Below are positions 43,060 to 51,918 of a DNA stretch of 64,000 nucleotides, in pieces. The stretch comes from Saccharopolyspora spinosa NRRL 18395 (GTDB lineage: Bacteria; Actinomycetota; Actinomycetes; Mycobacteriales; Pseudonocardiaceae), in the NCBI RefSeq assembly GCF_000194155.1, contig NZ_GL877879.1, forward strand, positions 1,947,539-2,011,538, given 5' to 3'. The notes under the pieces are model-generated. The model ran no database searches. It was not told the DNA's origin and worked only from the letters and a program-made list of their open reading frames with translations. The position numbers and the translations under genes are program-made. The stretch's first letter is position 1. Each line of letters begins with the position of its first letter.

Positions 43060-44268
43060 ATGCGCGAAGCGGTGATCTGCGAACCGCTGCGGACCCCGAT
43101 CGGCCGGTTCGGCGGAGTGTTCAAGACCGTGCCCGCCGTCGAGCTGGCATCGACGGTGATCAAGGCTCTGGTGGAGCGCACCGGGCTGCCCGGTGGGGCG
43201 ATCGACGAGGTGATCCTCGGCCAGTGCTACCCGAACTCCGACGCCCCGGCGATCGGTCGAGTCGCCGCGCTGGACGCGGGCCTGCCCGTCGAGGTCGGCG
43301 GCACCCAGGTGGACCGGCGTTGCGGGTCCGGTCTGCAGGCCGTGCTGGACGCGGCGATGCAGGTGCAGACCGGCGTCAGTGACGTGGTGCTGGCTGGCGG
43401 CGCGGAAAGCATGAGCAGCGCGCCGTTCTACACCACTGAGGCGCGGTGGGGCATCCGCGGCAGCGGGCTGGAGCTGCACGACGCGCTGGCACGCGGGCGG
43501 GTGACCGCAGGCGGCAAGAACTTCCCGGTGCCGGGCGGGATGCTGGAAACAGCCGAGAACCTGCGCCGCGAGTACGAGATCTCGCGTACCGAGCAGGACG
43601 AGCTCTCGGTCCGCTCGCAGCAGCGCGCCGCCGCCGCGCAGCAGGCCGGGCGGTACGACGACGAGATCGTGCCGGTGACGGTGCGTTCCCGCAAGGGCGA
43701 CACCGTTGTCGACGTGGACGAACACCCGCGCCCGGATACCACGATGGAAAGCCTGTCGGCGCTGAAGCCGGTGCTCGGCAAGTCCGACCCGGAGGCGACG
43801 GTCACCGCAGGCAACGCCAGCGGGCAGAACGACGCCGCCGCCGTTTGCGTGGTGACGACGCCGGAGCGCGCGGCGGAGCTCGGACTGCGCCCGCTGGTGC
43901 GGCTGGTGTCCTGGGCGCGGGCTGGCGTGCCGCCGCGCACGATGGGCATCGGCCCGGTCCCAGCGACCGCGAAGGCCTTGCAGCGCGCCGGAATCGGCCT
44001 GGCCGACGTCGATCTGATCGAGCTCAACGAGGCATTCGCGGCGCAGGTGCTGGCCTGCACCCGCGAGTGGGAGTTCAAGCCCGCAGACTTCGACCGGCTC
44101 AACGTCAACGGCTCGGGAATCTCGCTGGGCCACCCGCTGGGCGCCACCGGCGGCCGCATCCTCGCGACATTGTCCCGCGAGATGCACCGCCGCGAAGCCC
44201 GCTACGGCCTGGAAACGATGTGCATCGGAGGCGGCCAGGGCCTCGCCGCTGTCTTCGAACGCATCTGA
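43060..44268 (+). CDS. Acetyl-CoA C-acyltransferase (thiolase)
   Basis: A 402-residue thiolase. The acyl-accepting Cys88 is in QVDRRCGSGLQAVLDAAMQV. AESMSSAPFY follows, then the His motif LIELNEAFAAQVLACTREWE, GSGISLGHPLGATGGRILAT and the second active-site Cys in MCIGGGQGLAAVFE. It cleaves 3-oxoacyl-CoA with CoA. ATG at 43060 follows AAGGAG. The pair with the divergent dehydrogenase supplies the last two steps of a beta-oxidation cycle. Confidence 0.95.
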   Translation: MREAVICEPLRTPIGRFGGVFKTVPAVELASTVIKALVERTGLPGGAIDEVILGQCYPNSDAPAIGRVAALDAGLPVEVGGTQVDRRCGSGLQAVLDAAMQVQTGVSDVVLAGGAESMSSAPFYTTEARWGIRGSGLELHDALARGRVTAGGKNFPVPGGMLETAENLRREYEISRTEQDELSVRSQQRAAAAQQAGRYDDEIVPVTVRSRKGDTVVDVDEHPRPDTTMESLSALKPVLGKSDPEATVTAGNASGQNDAAAVCVVTTPERAAELGLRPLVRLVSWARAGVPPRTMGIGPVPATAKALQRAGIGLADVDLIELNEAFAAQVLACTREWEFKPADFDRLNVNGSGISLGHPLGATGGRILATLSREMHRREARYGLETMCIGGGQGLAAVFERI

Positions 44269-44318
44269 ATCCCGTTTCCAGACGCATTCTGCGTGTCACG
44301 GCGGTGCTGCGCCGAACA

Positions 44319-44370
44319 CCCGTGAGGCGTTTGGGTTGCTATAGCCATAGCTATCCAAAAGGCTCACGGG
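44319..44370 (+). terminator. Long hairpin after thiolase, GTGAG-TTTTGG repeat
   Basis: CCCGTGAGGCGTTTGG (from 44319) pairs with CCAAAAGGCTCACGGG (to 44370) at 14 of 16 positions, around a loop containing CTATAGCCATAGCTA. Position 50 bases after the thiolase stop suits a terminator. Half copies at 40717 and about 44403 show that it is also a dispersed repeat. The rest of 44269-44651 contains no gene. Confidence 0.65.
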
Positions 44371-44512
44371 TTCGTGCGACAGTTCCGTCTCCGCGGGTCT
44401 GCCGTGAGCGTTTTGGGGCTGTTAGAGGCTGTTTGCTGTTTGGGAACTCGCGCTGCCTGGAAGTTCCGGAAGCAGTGCCAACCGGGACGGCCTGGTCCCG
44501 CCTCGCCGAGCA

Positions 44513-44573
44513 GTGTGAAGCGAACGGACCATCCACCCCCACAGACGGCACAAACGGTCCGTTCGCTTCACAC
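44513..44573. repeat. GCGAACGG palindrome with perfect 18-bp arms
   Basis: GTGTGAAGCGAACGGACC at 44513-44530 and its exact complement at 44556-44573, with a 25-base loop. It belongs to the family at 1660-1794 and 41096-41333, and lies between the convergent thiolase and threonine-synthase-like genes. Confidence 0.85.
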
Positions 44574-44651
44574 CTTGACATCCAAACTGCTTCTACAACA
44601 ACGAAAACGCTCACGGGACCTATCCGGGCACGCACCCTGGTTCCGGCGAGT

Positions 44652-45770
44652 TCAGTCGTAGATGGCCGCGATTTGTTCGGCGGCCTTGAGGCCCGAGCCG
44701 GTTAGGATCACGACGGTCGTGTCGTCCTCGCCGATGGTGCCGTCGGCGATGAACCGGTCCAGCGCCGCCGCAGCGACCGCACTTGTCGGCTCGGCGTACA
44801 AGCCTCGCGCCGCCAATGCTCGGACGGCGGCGCGGATCGAGTCGTCGTCGATCGTGATGGCCGTGCCGTTCGAGCGGCGGATCGCCTCGACGTTCTCGGG
44901 TAAGCGAACGGGCACAGCGATAGAGGCACCCTCGGCGATGGTGGGCTTGCGCTCGACCGTAGCCGGGCCGCTCGTCCCGTTGACCCCGTGCGCGATTGTC
45001 GCCCAGTCCTCGGGCTGCGCGACCAGCAGCCGCGGGCGGGTTTCGATCTGCCCGGCTTCGAGCAGTTCGGTGAAAGCGATGTCGCAGCCGAGGACGTTGC
45101 TGCCGGCGCCCGCCACTACCACCACGTTGTCGGGCGCGCGGAAACCGAGCGCCTCCCACATCTCGTATCCGATGGTTTTCGTGCCCTGCAAGAAGAACGG
45201 GTGCCAGTTGTGGCTGGCGTAGGTGATCCGCGCCGACTGCCGGATGGCTTCCGCCGCGACGTCGTCCCTGGTGCCCGGCACCAGCTCGACCTCCGCGCCG
45301 TAGGCCCGCACCTGCCGGATCTTGGCCGCGGAGGTCGCTGCCGGGGCGAGGATCTTGGCGTCGATCCCCGCAGCCGCGCAGAACGCGGCCACCGATGCGC
45401 CGCCGTTGCCGGAGCTGTCCTCCAGCAGCTGCATCACACCCAGGCTGGCGAGATGCGAGACCATCACCGCGGAGCCGCGATCCTTGAAGCTCGACGTGGG
45501 GTTGAACCATTCGAGTTTGAAGTGGACGCGCCGACCGCTCCAGTCGAGCGGCACCAGCGGCGTGCATCCCTCGCCGAGGCTCACCCGCGCGCCCGGATCG
45601 ACCGGGATGGCCGCGCCGTACCGCCACAACGAGCGTTCCGCGGTCTCGATCTGCTCCGGGGTGATCCCGGAAAGGGCGCTGACCATCAGCGGCGATCCGT
45701 CGTCCCCGCGCCAGCGCGGCTCCAACAGGTCGTACCGCCGCCCGGACCGGTCGATCAGGTAACCCGACAA
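44652..45770 (-). CDS. Threonine synthase-like PLP-dependent lyase
   Basis: A 372-residue fold type II PLP enzyme. The Schiff-base Lys96 is in FNPTSSFKDRGSAVMVSHLA. The phosphate-binding loop is LEDSSGNGGASVAAFCAAAG, and VVVVAGAGSNVLGCDIAFTE and TVVILTGSGLKAAEQIA follow. This is the pattern of threonine synthases and of related dehydratases or beta-replacing enzymes. The N-terminus is shorter than in housekeeping ThrC, so it may be a specialised paralogue. TTG at 45770 is chosen because GGAGG lies six bases upstream. PhzF follows upstream on the same strand, 32 bases away. Confidence 0.85.
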   Translation of the reverse strand: MSGYLIDRSGRRYDLLEPRWRGDDGSPLMVSALSGITPEQIETAERSLWRYGAAIPVDPGARVSLGEGCTPLVPLDWSGRRVHFKLEWFNPTSSFKDRGSAVMVSHLASLGVMQLLEDSSGNGGASVAAFCAAAGIDAKILAPAATSAAKIRQVRAYGAEVELVPGTRDDVAAEAIRQSARITYASHNWHPFFLQGTKTIGYEMWEALGFRAPDNVVVVAGAGSNVLGCDIAFTELLEAGQIETRPRLLVAQPEDWATIAHGVNGTSGPATVERKPTIAEGASIAVPVRLPENVEAIRRSNGTAITIDDDSIRAAVRALAARGLYAEPTSAVAAAALDRFIADGTIGEDDTTVVILTGSGLKAAEQIAAIYD

Positions 45771-45802
45771 CGCACACCTCCACTTCTGACGTCACCGGCA
45801 AA

Positions 45803-46672
45803 CTATCCAGGACGGGAGTCCAGATCGCCCGAACCGGAAATCGGCACGGCCGCGCCGGTGACGGTCACCTGGGGATCATCGGGGTCGATGCTGACGACGA
45901 GTTCGCTGCGCCGCCCCATGTCCTGCCCTTGCACAATGGTGATCCGGCTGGGGCTCGACATCTTCCCCAGGGTCCGGAGGTAGCCGCCGAACGCGGCCGC
46001 GGCCGCGCCGGTCGCCGGGTCCTCGACGACGCCTCCGATCGGGAACGGGTTGCGGGCGTGCACGATCTCGGCGTCCTGCTGCCAGAAGATGTGCACCGTG
46101 GTCCAGCCGTGCTCCCGCATCACGTCGGCGAGCCTGTCGAAGTCGTAGTCGAGGCAGGCCAGTCGTTCGCGGGACCGCGTGGCCAGCACGAGGTGGGCGT
46201 TGCCGCCGAACGCGACGTGCGGCGGCCAGGCGGGATCGAGGTCGCCGCAAGACCAGCCCAGGGCGTCCAGGGTGCGGTCGAGTTCCGCGTCGGTCGCCGG
46301 CCGCGACCTGGTGGGCACGCTGGTGAGGCTGGCGACGATGTTGTCCTGCTTGTCGGTCCGCACCTCGATGGTGCCCGCTGGGGTTTCGAAGACCAGGTCG
46401 CCGACCCCGTCGCGTTCGGCGAGCGCGACGGCGGTGGCGATCGTGGCGTGACCGCAGAAGGCGACTTCGGCCAGCGGGCTGAAGAAGCGAAGCCCGTAGC
46501 GGCGCGCGGCCGGATCGATCGGGCTGAGGAACGCGGTCTCGGAGTAGCCGACGTCGGCGGCGATCCGCTGCATGGTGGGTTCGTCGAGCTCCTCGGCGTC
46601 GAGCACGACGCCAGCGGGGTTCCCGCCGCTGGGGTCGGTGGTGAAAGCGGCATAGCGCTGGACATCGGTCAT
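45803..46672 (-). CDS. PhzF-family isomerase/epimerase-like protein
   Basis: A 289-residue PhzF/diaminopimelate epimerase fold. It has RYAAFTTDPSGGNPAGVVLD at the start, GYSETAFLSPIDPAARRYGL, FCGHATIATAVALAERDG and, in the second half, NPFPIGGVVEDPATGAAAAA. The catalytic Glu is in SETAF. Family members isomerise small acids, for example in phenazine synthesis; most have unknown substrates. ATG at 46672. It is likely co-transcribed with the PLP enzyme, and together they could act on an amino-acid-derived compound. Confidence 0.9.
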   Translation of the reverse strand: MTDVQRYAAFTTDPSGGNPAGVVLDAEELDEPTMQRIAADVGYSETAFLSPIDPAARRYGLRFFSPLAEVAFCGHATIATAVALAERDGVGDLVFETPAGTIEVRTDKQDNIVASLTSVPTRSRPATDAELDRTLDALGWSCGDLDPAWPPHVAFGGNAHLVLATRSRERLACLDYDFDRLADVMREHGWTTVHIFWQQDAEIVHARNPFPIGGVVEDPATGAAAAAFGGYLRTLGKMSSPSRITIVQGQDMGRRSELVVSIDPDDPQVTVTGAAVPISGSGDLDSRPG

Positions 46673-46764
46673 ACCCGAACACTGCCCGCGACGCGCTAGC
46701 GTGTCCAACGATAGTTACCGATCAGCACCATTTCAGAAATCAATACCGTTGACCGTTTTCATCC

Positions 46765-46865
46765 TGGCCGGTGCGTGACCGCGGCGGAACTGCGCGTCGT
46801 GCAGTCCACCGTGACCAACCCCATCGAGGCGTTGGAAGCCGAACTCGACGTGCGGCTCGGTGCTG
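46765..46865 (+). pseudogene. LysR-family HTH remnant
   Basis: The plus strand reads TAAELRVVQSTVTNPIEALE then AELDVRLG, the recognition helix of a LysR regulator divergent from phzF. Both the start and the ligand-binding domain are missing. The remaining sequence up to 47084 has no recognisable gene. An intact version would have controlled the PhzF-PLP pair. Confidence 0.65.
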
Positions 46866-47084
46866 CCCCGGCTCGCGGTGGCCGACCAGCTGGCAGACGG
46901 ATCATTGTGCCGGGTCGACGGTCCCGGAATCGCCGCAATTCCTCGGCAGCTGGTGACCAACCAGCGCCGATGGGCTTCAGCGCCGTGACCATGACGGCCG
47001 AGGCGATAGCCCGGCGCACTCCGCTGGGTGAGCGCGCACTGGCCGGAAAACCCGGCCAGGACTTGCGATTCGACGCGCCGGTCG

Positions 47085-47282
47085 TCACTGGCACGAACGG
47101 CGCTCCGACTCCCGCAGTGCCTCCTGCCGTTGGCGCGCGAGGTCGTTGATCATGGACTCGGCGTGGGCCGTGGCGCGGGTGCCTTCCCTGACGAGGAGGG
47201 TCCGCGACCCGTCGGGGTTGGATGCCAACTCCCACACGTGGTCCATGTCCTTGACCACGCGCATCAGCGGATACTCCGTCAC
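47085..47282 (-). CDS. Small conserved-type protein of unknown function, 65 aa
   Basis: The GTG start at 47282 has a strong GGAGGAGG ribosome site. The product is soluble and charged, with MRVVKDMDHVWELASNPDGS, RTLLVREGTRATAHAE and a helical basic end. I do not recognise a named family. Its compact sequence and clean translation signals support a real gene. It lies downstream of the XRE regulator on the same strand, 157 bases away. Confidence 0.65.
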   Translation of the reverse strand: MTEYPLMRVVKDMDHVWELASNPDGSRTLLVREGTRATAHAESMINDLARQRQEALRESERRSCQ

Positions 47283-47439
47283 TGATCGCCTCCTCCACCC
47301 TGGTGGCGCGATGGCGTGCGACTTCCCGCGCTCACGCTGCTCCGGTCAGCAACCTAGCGACTGGATCAGGCCTTTCCGCCCGTTATCACGGATCGGCGCA
47401 TTTCCTCACCCGATTGCCGCAGGGATCGCCATGCCCCAT

Positions 47440-47829
47440 TCAATCCCCGGGATCCGCGCTCTCATTGCGCGTGGCCCGCTCGGCGGCCATCGCGATGCAG
47501 TCGAACATGAGGGACTTCACCGGCTCGGACAGCGCGCGGTAGTTCGCGAGGAGATCTAGTTCTTCCTGGTTGAGGTTGTGGTTCAGGTCGATGCCCCGTT
47601 CCGCCGCGAAGGCCCGGCTGACGTCGGTCACCGACACGTCGAGCGCGGCGGCGAAGCGTTCGATCACCGCCAGGTTCGGCCAAGCGCCGCGCTGGGACGG
47701 CTTGAGCCAGTGGGCGAGCGAGCCCTCCCGCAGGCCGTTGGCGCGCTCGATCTCCCGGACGCTGCGGCCGCCGGAGTGCCGCCGCACCAGAGCCACGATG
47801 CGCGAGACGCCTTGCACCTGTCCAGGCAC
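47440..47829 (-). CDS. XRE-family (helix-turn-helix) transcriptional regulator
   Basis: A 129-residue protein. An N-terminal Cro/C1-type fold (RSVREIERANGLREGSLAHW then WPNLAVIERFAAALDVSVTD) is followed by a helical C-terminus ending NQEELDLLANYRALSEPVKS. Small regulators of this type are frequent beside actinobacterial protein kinases and defence genes. GTG start at 47829. It is divergent from the kinase-helicase gene and is likely to bind the dyad in between. Confidence 0.85.
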   Translation of the reverse strand: MPGQVQGVSRIVALVRRHSGGRSVREIERANGLREGSLAHWLKPSQRGAWPNLAVIERFAAALDVSVTDVSRAFAAERGIDLNHNLNQEELDLLANYRALSEPVKSLMFDCIAMAAERATRNESADPGD

Positions 47830-47972
47830 GTCGTCAATGCCCCCTCACCCCAGGAACCAGTCGGCACGCGCTCGATCCTATGAGGGATTCACCTGCGTGT
47901 TCGGGGAACCCGCGAAGCCTCGGCCGAGATCGACTTCTCCCGGGCGGGCAGCCTCCAAACGTGTCAGATTTT

Positions 47973-47994
47973 CACACAAATCTTACTTTTGTGG
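47973..47994. promoter_or_regulatory. AT-rich dyad upstream of kinase-helicase gene
   Basis: CACAAATCTTACTTTTGTG gives arms CACAAA and TTTGTG seven bases apart, in a markedly AT-rich patch of an otherwise GC-rich region. It lies between the divergent XRE regulator and kinase-helicase, so it is a plausible operator and promoter region for both. Confidence 0.5.
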
Positions 47995-48136
47995 TAATCA
48001 TCTAACACAGGCGGGTTGCTCGGCCGCGCCGCGCAAACCAGTTCGCCACCACGAACTGACATCTCCGCTCCTGGATGACTCCGGGTGCGGACAGGACACC
48101 GCGTGCGGATCAACGTCAAGCGCGGGGAGGACGAGA

Positions 48137-50473
48137 GTGCCAGCGAACCGAGAAGTCGCGGCCGGTCGGTTCCGGCTGCTGAGCCCCATCGGCGAGGGAA
48201 GCACGAGCGAGGTCCACCGCGCCGAGGACCTGCACGCCCAGGAGTCCTCTTCGGACCGATTGGTCGTTCTGAAGCTCATCCTGCCGAACGCCGGAGCCGA
48301 AACGGCCGAGCACTTCGACCGCGAGATGCGCATCATGCGCCGGCTCAACCACCCCAACCTCGCTCGCACGATCGCCGGCAGCGCGGACTCCGATGTGACT
48401 TACCTGGCCGTGGAATTCCTCGACGGGCACACCCTCGATCGTCTCGGCCGCACGCGACTGCCGATTCCCTGGGTGGCGGCGTTGGGCGCGCAGATCGCCA
48501 ACGGCCTGTCCGCAGCGCATTCCGCCGGTGTCGTGCACCGCGACCTCAAGCCGTCCAACGTGATGGTGCTGCGGGGCGGCGTGGTCAAGGTCCTGGACTT
48601 CGGCATGGGCCGGATCGTCGAGAGTGGCAGGGGCACCGGGATGACGGTCGACGCGGCCCGATACCTGGCGCCCGAGCAGTTCGGCTCGTCGGCCGTTTTC
48701 CAGGCGGCCGACCTGTACTCGCTCGGTTGCGTGTTGTTCGAACTCCTCACCGGTGTCCCGCCGTTCCGCGGTGGGACACCGTTCGAGCTCGGCCACAAGC
48801 ACCGCCATGAAACGCTGCCACCGTTGCGACCGCTGCGTCCCGACCTGCCGGACGGCATGGCGCGGCTGGTCGAGAGCCTGCTCGCGAAGAGACCGGTGGA
48901 CCGGCCGGTCGACGCGGTCGCGGTCCGGGAGGCGCTGCTGCCGTTCGCCGTGGCAGACGACCCGGTTCCCGGGTGGGAGCACCTGAACCCGGTTTCGTGG
49001 CTCGCCGAGACGCACGCGGCGAAACCGGTAGGACCAGAACGTGAAGTGCAGGCGTCCGATGTGGACTCGCCCGCCGCGTTCGTAGAAGCCGACCTGGATG
49101 CGGAGTTGTCCGTGCCGGGCGACACCGTGCTGGACCTGGCCGGGACCGGCGTGCTGCACCGGGAGTGCTCGCGCATCTTCCAGGTGGACAAGACTGCCGG
49201 CGGCAATGTGTGCGACGGGCGACCGCTCCCCCTCCACCAGCACCAGCGCGAGGCGATCGACATCGCGCAGTCCGGCGAGTCCTACGTCCTCACCACCGAT
49301 CCCGGCGCAAGCGAGTCGCTGTCCTACCTCGTGCCGATCGTGGACAAAGTTCTCAAGGATCGCGCGACAGCAGAACCCGACGCACGCAAGCGGATTCGCG
49401 CGATCATCGTTCACCCGGTGAACGCCCCGGCCAGCGAGCTCGGGGAACTCGACAAGTACCTCCTGGACGGCTACAACGCCGGTCGCGAACCGGTCACCTT
49501 CACCCACTGCACGGGTCGGGACGGCGACGAACGCCGCGAGGAGATCCACGCCAACCCGCCGGACATCCTGCTCACCGACCCCGTGATGCTGGAGCTGATG
49601 CTGACCCGGCCAGGCGACCGGGGTTCGCCGATGGAACTGGCCGAGGGCCTGGAGTTCCTCGTCCTCGACGACCTGCACACCTACCGCGGCCGCCGAGGCT
49701 CGGATGTCGCCCTGCTCATCCGCCGGATCCGCGAGGCCTGCCGAGCCGAGCGGATGCAGTGCATCGGTACCTCCGCCGCCATGTCCGTCGAAGGCACCGG
49801 CGAAGACCGGCGGGAAATCGTTGCCCGCGTCGCGTCCGCCCTCTTCGGAACTGCCGTGGACCCCCGCAACGTGATCGGCGAAACCAGCACGCCTACCAGC
49901 GAAACGTCTTCCCGCAGATCCGCTCCCGCGGTCGCACCGCCGCGCCACGAACTCGGCGGCGAAGCCCTGATGCGCTCCCACCTACAAGCCATCTGGCTGG
50001 CGGAATCTAGGCTCGAACTGGGTCGCACCATGCCGGAGGTCATCGACATCGGCGATGCCCGCCGCCCCGATCCGGAACTCCCGCTGCGCGACCACATCGC
50101 GGCGGCCCTCCACACCCCCGAGGCGCTGGGGCGCGCCGTCGCGGCCGCCCGCCAGGTGTTCGACGGCCTGCTGGAAGAACTGCTGAACACCGACTGGTGG
50201 CACGACCAGTGGATCGAGGACGCGGTCCTGGACGCCGGCATCCGGTTCGACCTGGCCTTCAAGCCCTGGCGCGACCTGTTCAGGACCGCGCTGCTGGAGA
50301 AGGACAGCCCGGATAGCCACCCGGTGCTGGCCGACTTCAACCCGTACCACTACCTCATGAACGTGGGCTTCCTGCCGGGCTACGCACTCCCCTACCTTCC
50401 GCTGGCGGCCGACCATCCGGACGAACGAGGCGGAGTGTGTCTGCTGACCGAACGGTGCTCACGATATGCGTGA
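48137..50473 (+). CDS. Ser/Thr protein kinase fused to an SF2 helicase with degenerate motifs
   Basis: A 778-residue protein. Residues 10-270 are a complete Hanks kinase: glycine loop GEGSTSEV (19-26), Lys46, catalytic HRDLKPSN with Asp135, DFG at 154-156, APEQF at 178-182. Residues 340-620 match DrmA/Lhr-like SF2 helicases, from Q-motif LHQHQREAI on. The Walker A position reads TTDPGASES (386-394) with no Gly-Lys-Ser. The DEAH position reads DDLH (511-514) and motif III GTSAAM. Helicase ATPase activity should be lost. The second RecA domain is missing, but a FNPYHYLMNVGFLPGY segment of the C-terminal region remains. GTG at 48137 follows GGGAGG and begins at the kinase. Confidence 0.8.
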   Translation: MPANREVAAGRFRLLSPIGEGSTSEVHRAEDLHAQESSSDRLVVLKLILPNAGAETAEHFDREMRIMRRLNHPNLARTIAGSADSDVTYLAVEFLDGHTLDRLGRTRLPIPWVAALGAQIANGLSAAHSAGVVHRDLKPSNVMVLRGGVVKVLDFGMGRIVESGRGTGMTVDAARYLAPEQFGSSAVFQAADLYSLGCVLFELLTGVPPFRGGTPFELGHKHRHETLPPLRPLRPDLPDGMARLVESLLAKRPVDRPVDAVAVREALLPFAVADDPVPGWEHLNPVSWLAETHAAKPVGPEREVQASDVDSPAAFVEADLDAELSVPGDTVLDLAGTGVLHRECSRIFQVDKTAGGNVCDGRPLPLHQHQREAIDIAQSGESYVLTTDPGASESLSYLVPIVDKVLKDRATAEPDARKRIRAIIVHPVNAPASELGELDKYLLDGYNAGREPVTFTHCTGRDGDERREEIHANPPDILLTDPVMLELMLTRPGDRGSPMELAEGLEFLVLDDLHTYRGRRGSDVALLIRRIREACRAERMQCIGTSAAMSVEGTGEDRREIVARVASALFGTAVDPRNVIGETSTPTSETSSRRSAPAVAPPRHELGGEALMRSHLQAIWLAESRLELGRTMPEVIDIGDARRPDPELPLRDHIAAALHTPEALGRAVAAARQVFDGLLEELLNTDWWHDQWIEDAVLDAGIRFDLAFKPWRDLFRTALLEKDSPDSHPVLADFNPYHYLMNVGFLPGYALPYLPLAADHPDERGGVCLLTERCSRYA

Positions 50474-50722
50474 CCCCGATCTCGTGTGCCCTTCCGCCTG
50501 CTGGAAGGAGCCATCCCCGCTCTGCTGTGGCCCGGTCGAGCAACTCGATCGCCTTCCAGCTCATCTCGGCGCCGCGGGCCTCGTCACCCTCCTGCGGGCC
50601 GATTGCGGAACAGGCGACCGGTGTTGCGCAGCTAACGCCGCTGGCTGCGGCTGGTGCGTCGCGGCCACTTCGTCCGGTAGCGTGATCCCGCAGGGACCAA
50701 CCCGGATTATGGGGTGAATGCA
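50474..50722 (+). other. Region after kinase-helicase, no gene supported
   Basis: A frame from 50466 encodes a Cys-rich stretch (VCPSACWKEPSPLCC) that could be an eroded zinc-binding part of the lost helicase C-terminus, but similarity is too weak to call. The last 20 bases hold the ribosome site of the next gene. Confidence 0.35.
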
Positions 50723-50992
50723 ATGCTTTGGACGGTCATCGGCTGGCTCGTTTTCGGGCTCATCGCGGGCTTCATCGCCCGAGCGGTCGTGCCGGGCAAG
50801 GACGACATCGGCCTCCTGATGACGATCGTGATCGGCGTCGCGGGATCGGTCGTTGGCGGTTTCCTGTTCGGCCTGCTCACCGTCGGTTTCCGCGGATTCC
50901 AGCCCGCCGGGTGGATCGGCTCCGTAATCGGCGCCGTCATCGTCCTGGTCATCTACAACAAGGTCACCGGGCGCAAGCGACTCCGCCGCTGA
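50723..50992 (+). CDS. GlsB/YeaQ/YmgE-family stress membrane protein
   Basis: An 89-residue protein with three membrane helices: WTVIGWLVFGLIAGFIARAV, LLMTIVIGVAGSVVGGFLFG and IGSVIGAVIVLVIYNKVTGR. VVPGKDDIG in the first loop is the family hallmark (transglycosylase-associated protein family, Pfam Transgly_assoc). It is small, integral and stress-linked in other bacteria; its molecular role is unknown. ATG at 50723 has GGGGTGA at good spacing, so it is preferred over the GTG nine bases earlier. Confidence 0.9.
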   Translation: MLWTVIGWLVFGLIAGFIARAVVPGKDDIGLLMTIVIGVAGSVVGGFLFGLLTVGFRGFQPAGWIGSVIGAVIVLVIYNKVTGRKRLRR

Positions 50993-51045
50993 CCTGCGCA
51001 CCCGGTGGGCGGACGAGCGCCCGGCCCACCGGAGCGAGCCCGGCC

Positions 51046-51918
51046 TCAGTCGTCGTAGGGGTCGTCGTTGCCCGCCGTGCCGTACTCGCTGGCCTGGCTG
51101 GGATCGACGATCGCGAAGCGCGCCCCGGTCGGATCCCGCAGGACGGCGACGCGGCCGAGGCTGGAGTCGTAGGGATCGACCCGGATCCGGCCGTCCAGGG
51201 CGACCACCCGGTGCACCAGTTCGTCGGTGCCCACCTCTTCGTCCACGCCGAGATAGAGCAGCCAGTGCGGTCGGGCTTCGGCGCTCATGTGCTCTCGGAT
51301 CATGCTGACCCGGGCGAGCACGGAATCCTCGTCGAGGTACCACACCTCGTATCCGGTGCGGTGTTCGGTGCCGAACTGCTCGGCGGTGTAGCCGAAGAGT
51401 TCGGCGTAGAAGTGGTCTGCGGTCTGGGCCTTGATGGTCACCAGTTCGGCCCAGACCAGGGTGCCCGGCAGGCCGACGTCGAACTGCCAGGACGGATCCG
51501 GTTCCAGCAGCCCGAATTCGTCACCGGCGGGGCTGGTCAGCACCAGTTTCACGCCCAGCTCTGGCACGCGGCTGCGGGGCACGATGATCTGTGCACCGAG
51601 CTTGCCGGCTTCGGCGGCCGTTCTCGCGCTGTCCGCAGCGGCGAGGAACAGCCGCCACTGGGACCGTCCGTCGGCGGAATCCCGGATGCTGGCCACCGGA
51701 AAGCCCTCGTGGGCGGCGATCACGTGCAAGCCGGCGCGCGGGTCGTGGTGGGTCTCGTACTCCCAGCCGAACAACCCGGCGTAGAACTCGCAGGCCTTGT
51801 CGACGTTGGTGGTGACGAGTTCGATCCAGCACGGCGTCCCGTCGAGGAGGTTCCCGCGCGACGCATCCAATCCAGTTCCCACGACGAACGCACCCCCAGC
51901 GGCCCAGTCCATGATCAT
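51046..51918 (-). CDS. VOC-family (glyoxalase/bleomycin-resistance fold) protein, two domains
   Basis: A 290-residue protein with two tandem VOC modules: CWIELVTTNVDKACEFYAGL with FGWEYET in the first, and LVWAELVTIKAQTADHFYAE with LFGYTAEQF in the second. Each ends in a segment of the DPTGARFAIVDP type. Family members are metal-dependent lyases, dioxygenases or ligand-binding resistance proteins. The function here is unassigned. ATG at 51918 is preferred because GGGGGA lies eight bases upstream; two slightly longer starts exist. Confidence 0.88.
   Translation of the reverse strand: MIMDWAAGGAFVVGTGLDASRGNLLDGTPCWIELVTTNVDKACEFYAGLFGWEYETHHDPRAGLHVIAAHEGFPVASIRDSADGRSQWRLFLAAADSARTAAEAGKLGAQIIVPRSRVPELGVKLVLTSPAGDEFGLLEPDPSWQFDVGLPGTLVWAELVTIKAQTADHFYAELFGYTAEQFGTEHRTGYEVWYLDEDSVLARVSMIREHMSAEARPHWLLYLGVDEEVGTDELVHRVVALDGRIRVDPYDSSLGRVAVLRDPTGARFAIVDPSQASEYGTAGNDDPYDD

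Noticed and set aside
48116..49981. 621-codon open frame antisense to the kinase-helicase
   Set aside because: Composition-driven shadow frame, rich in Arg/Gly/Ala/His with no domain. The sense strand encodes kinase motifs.
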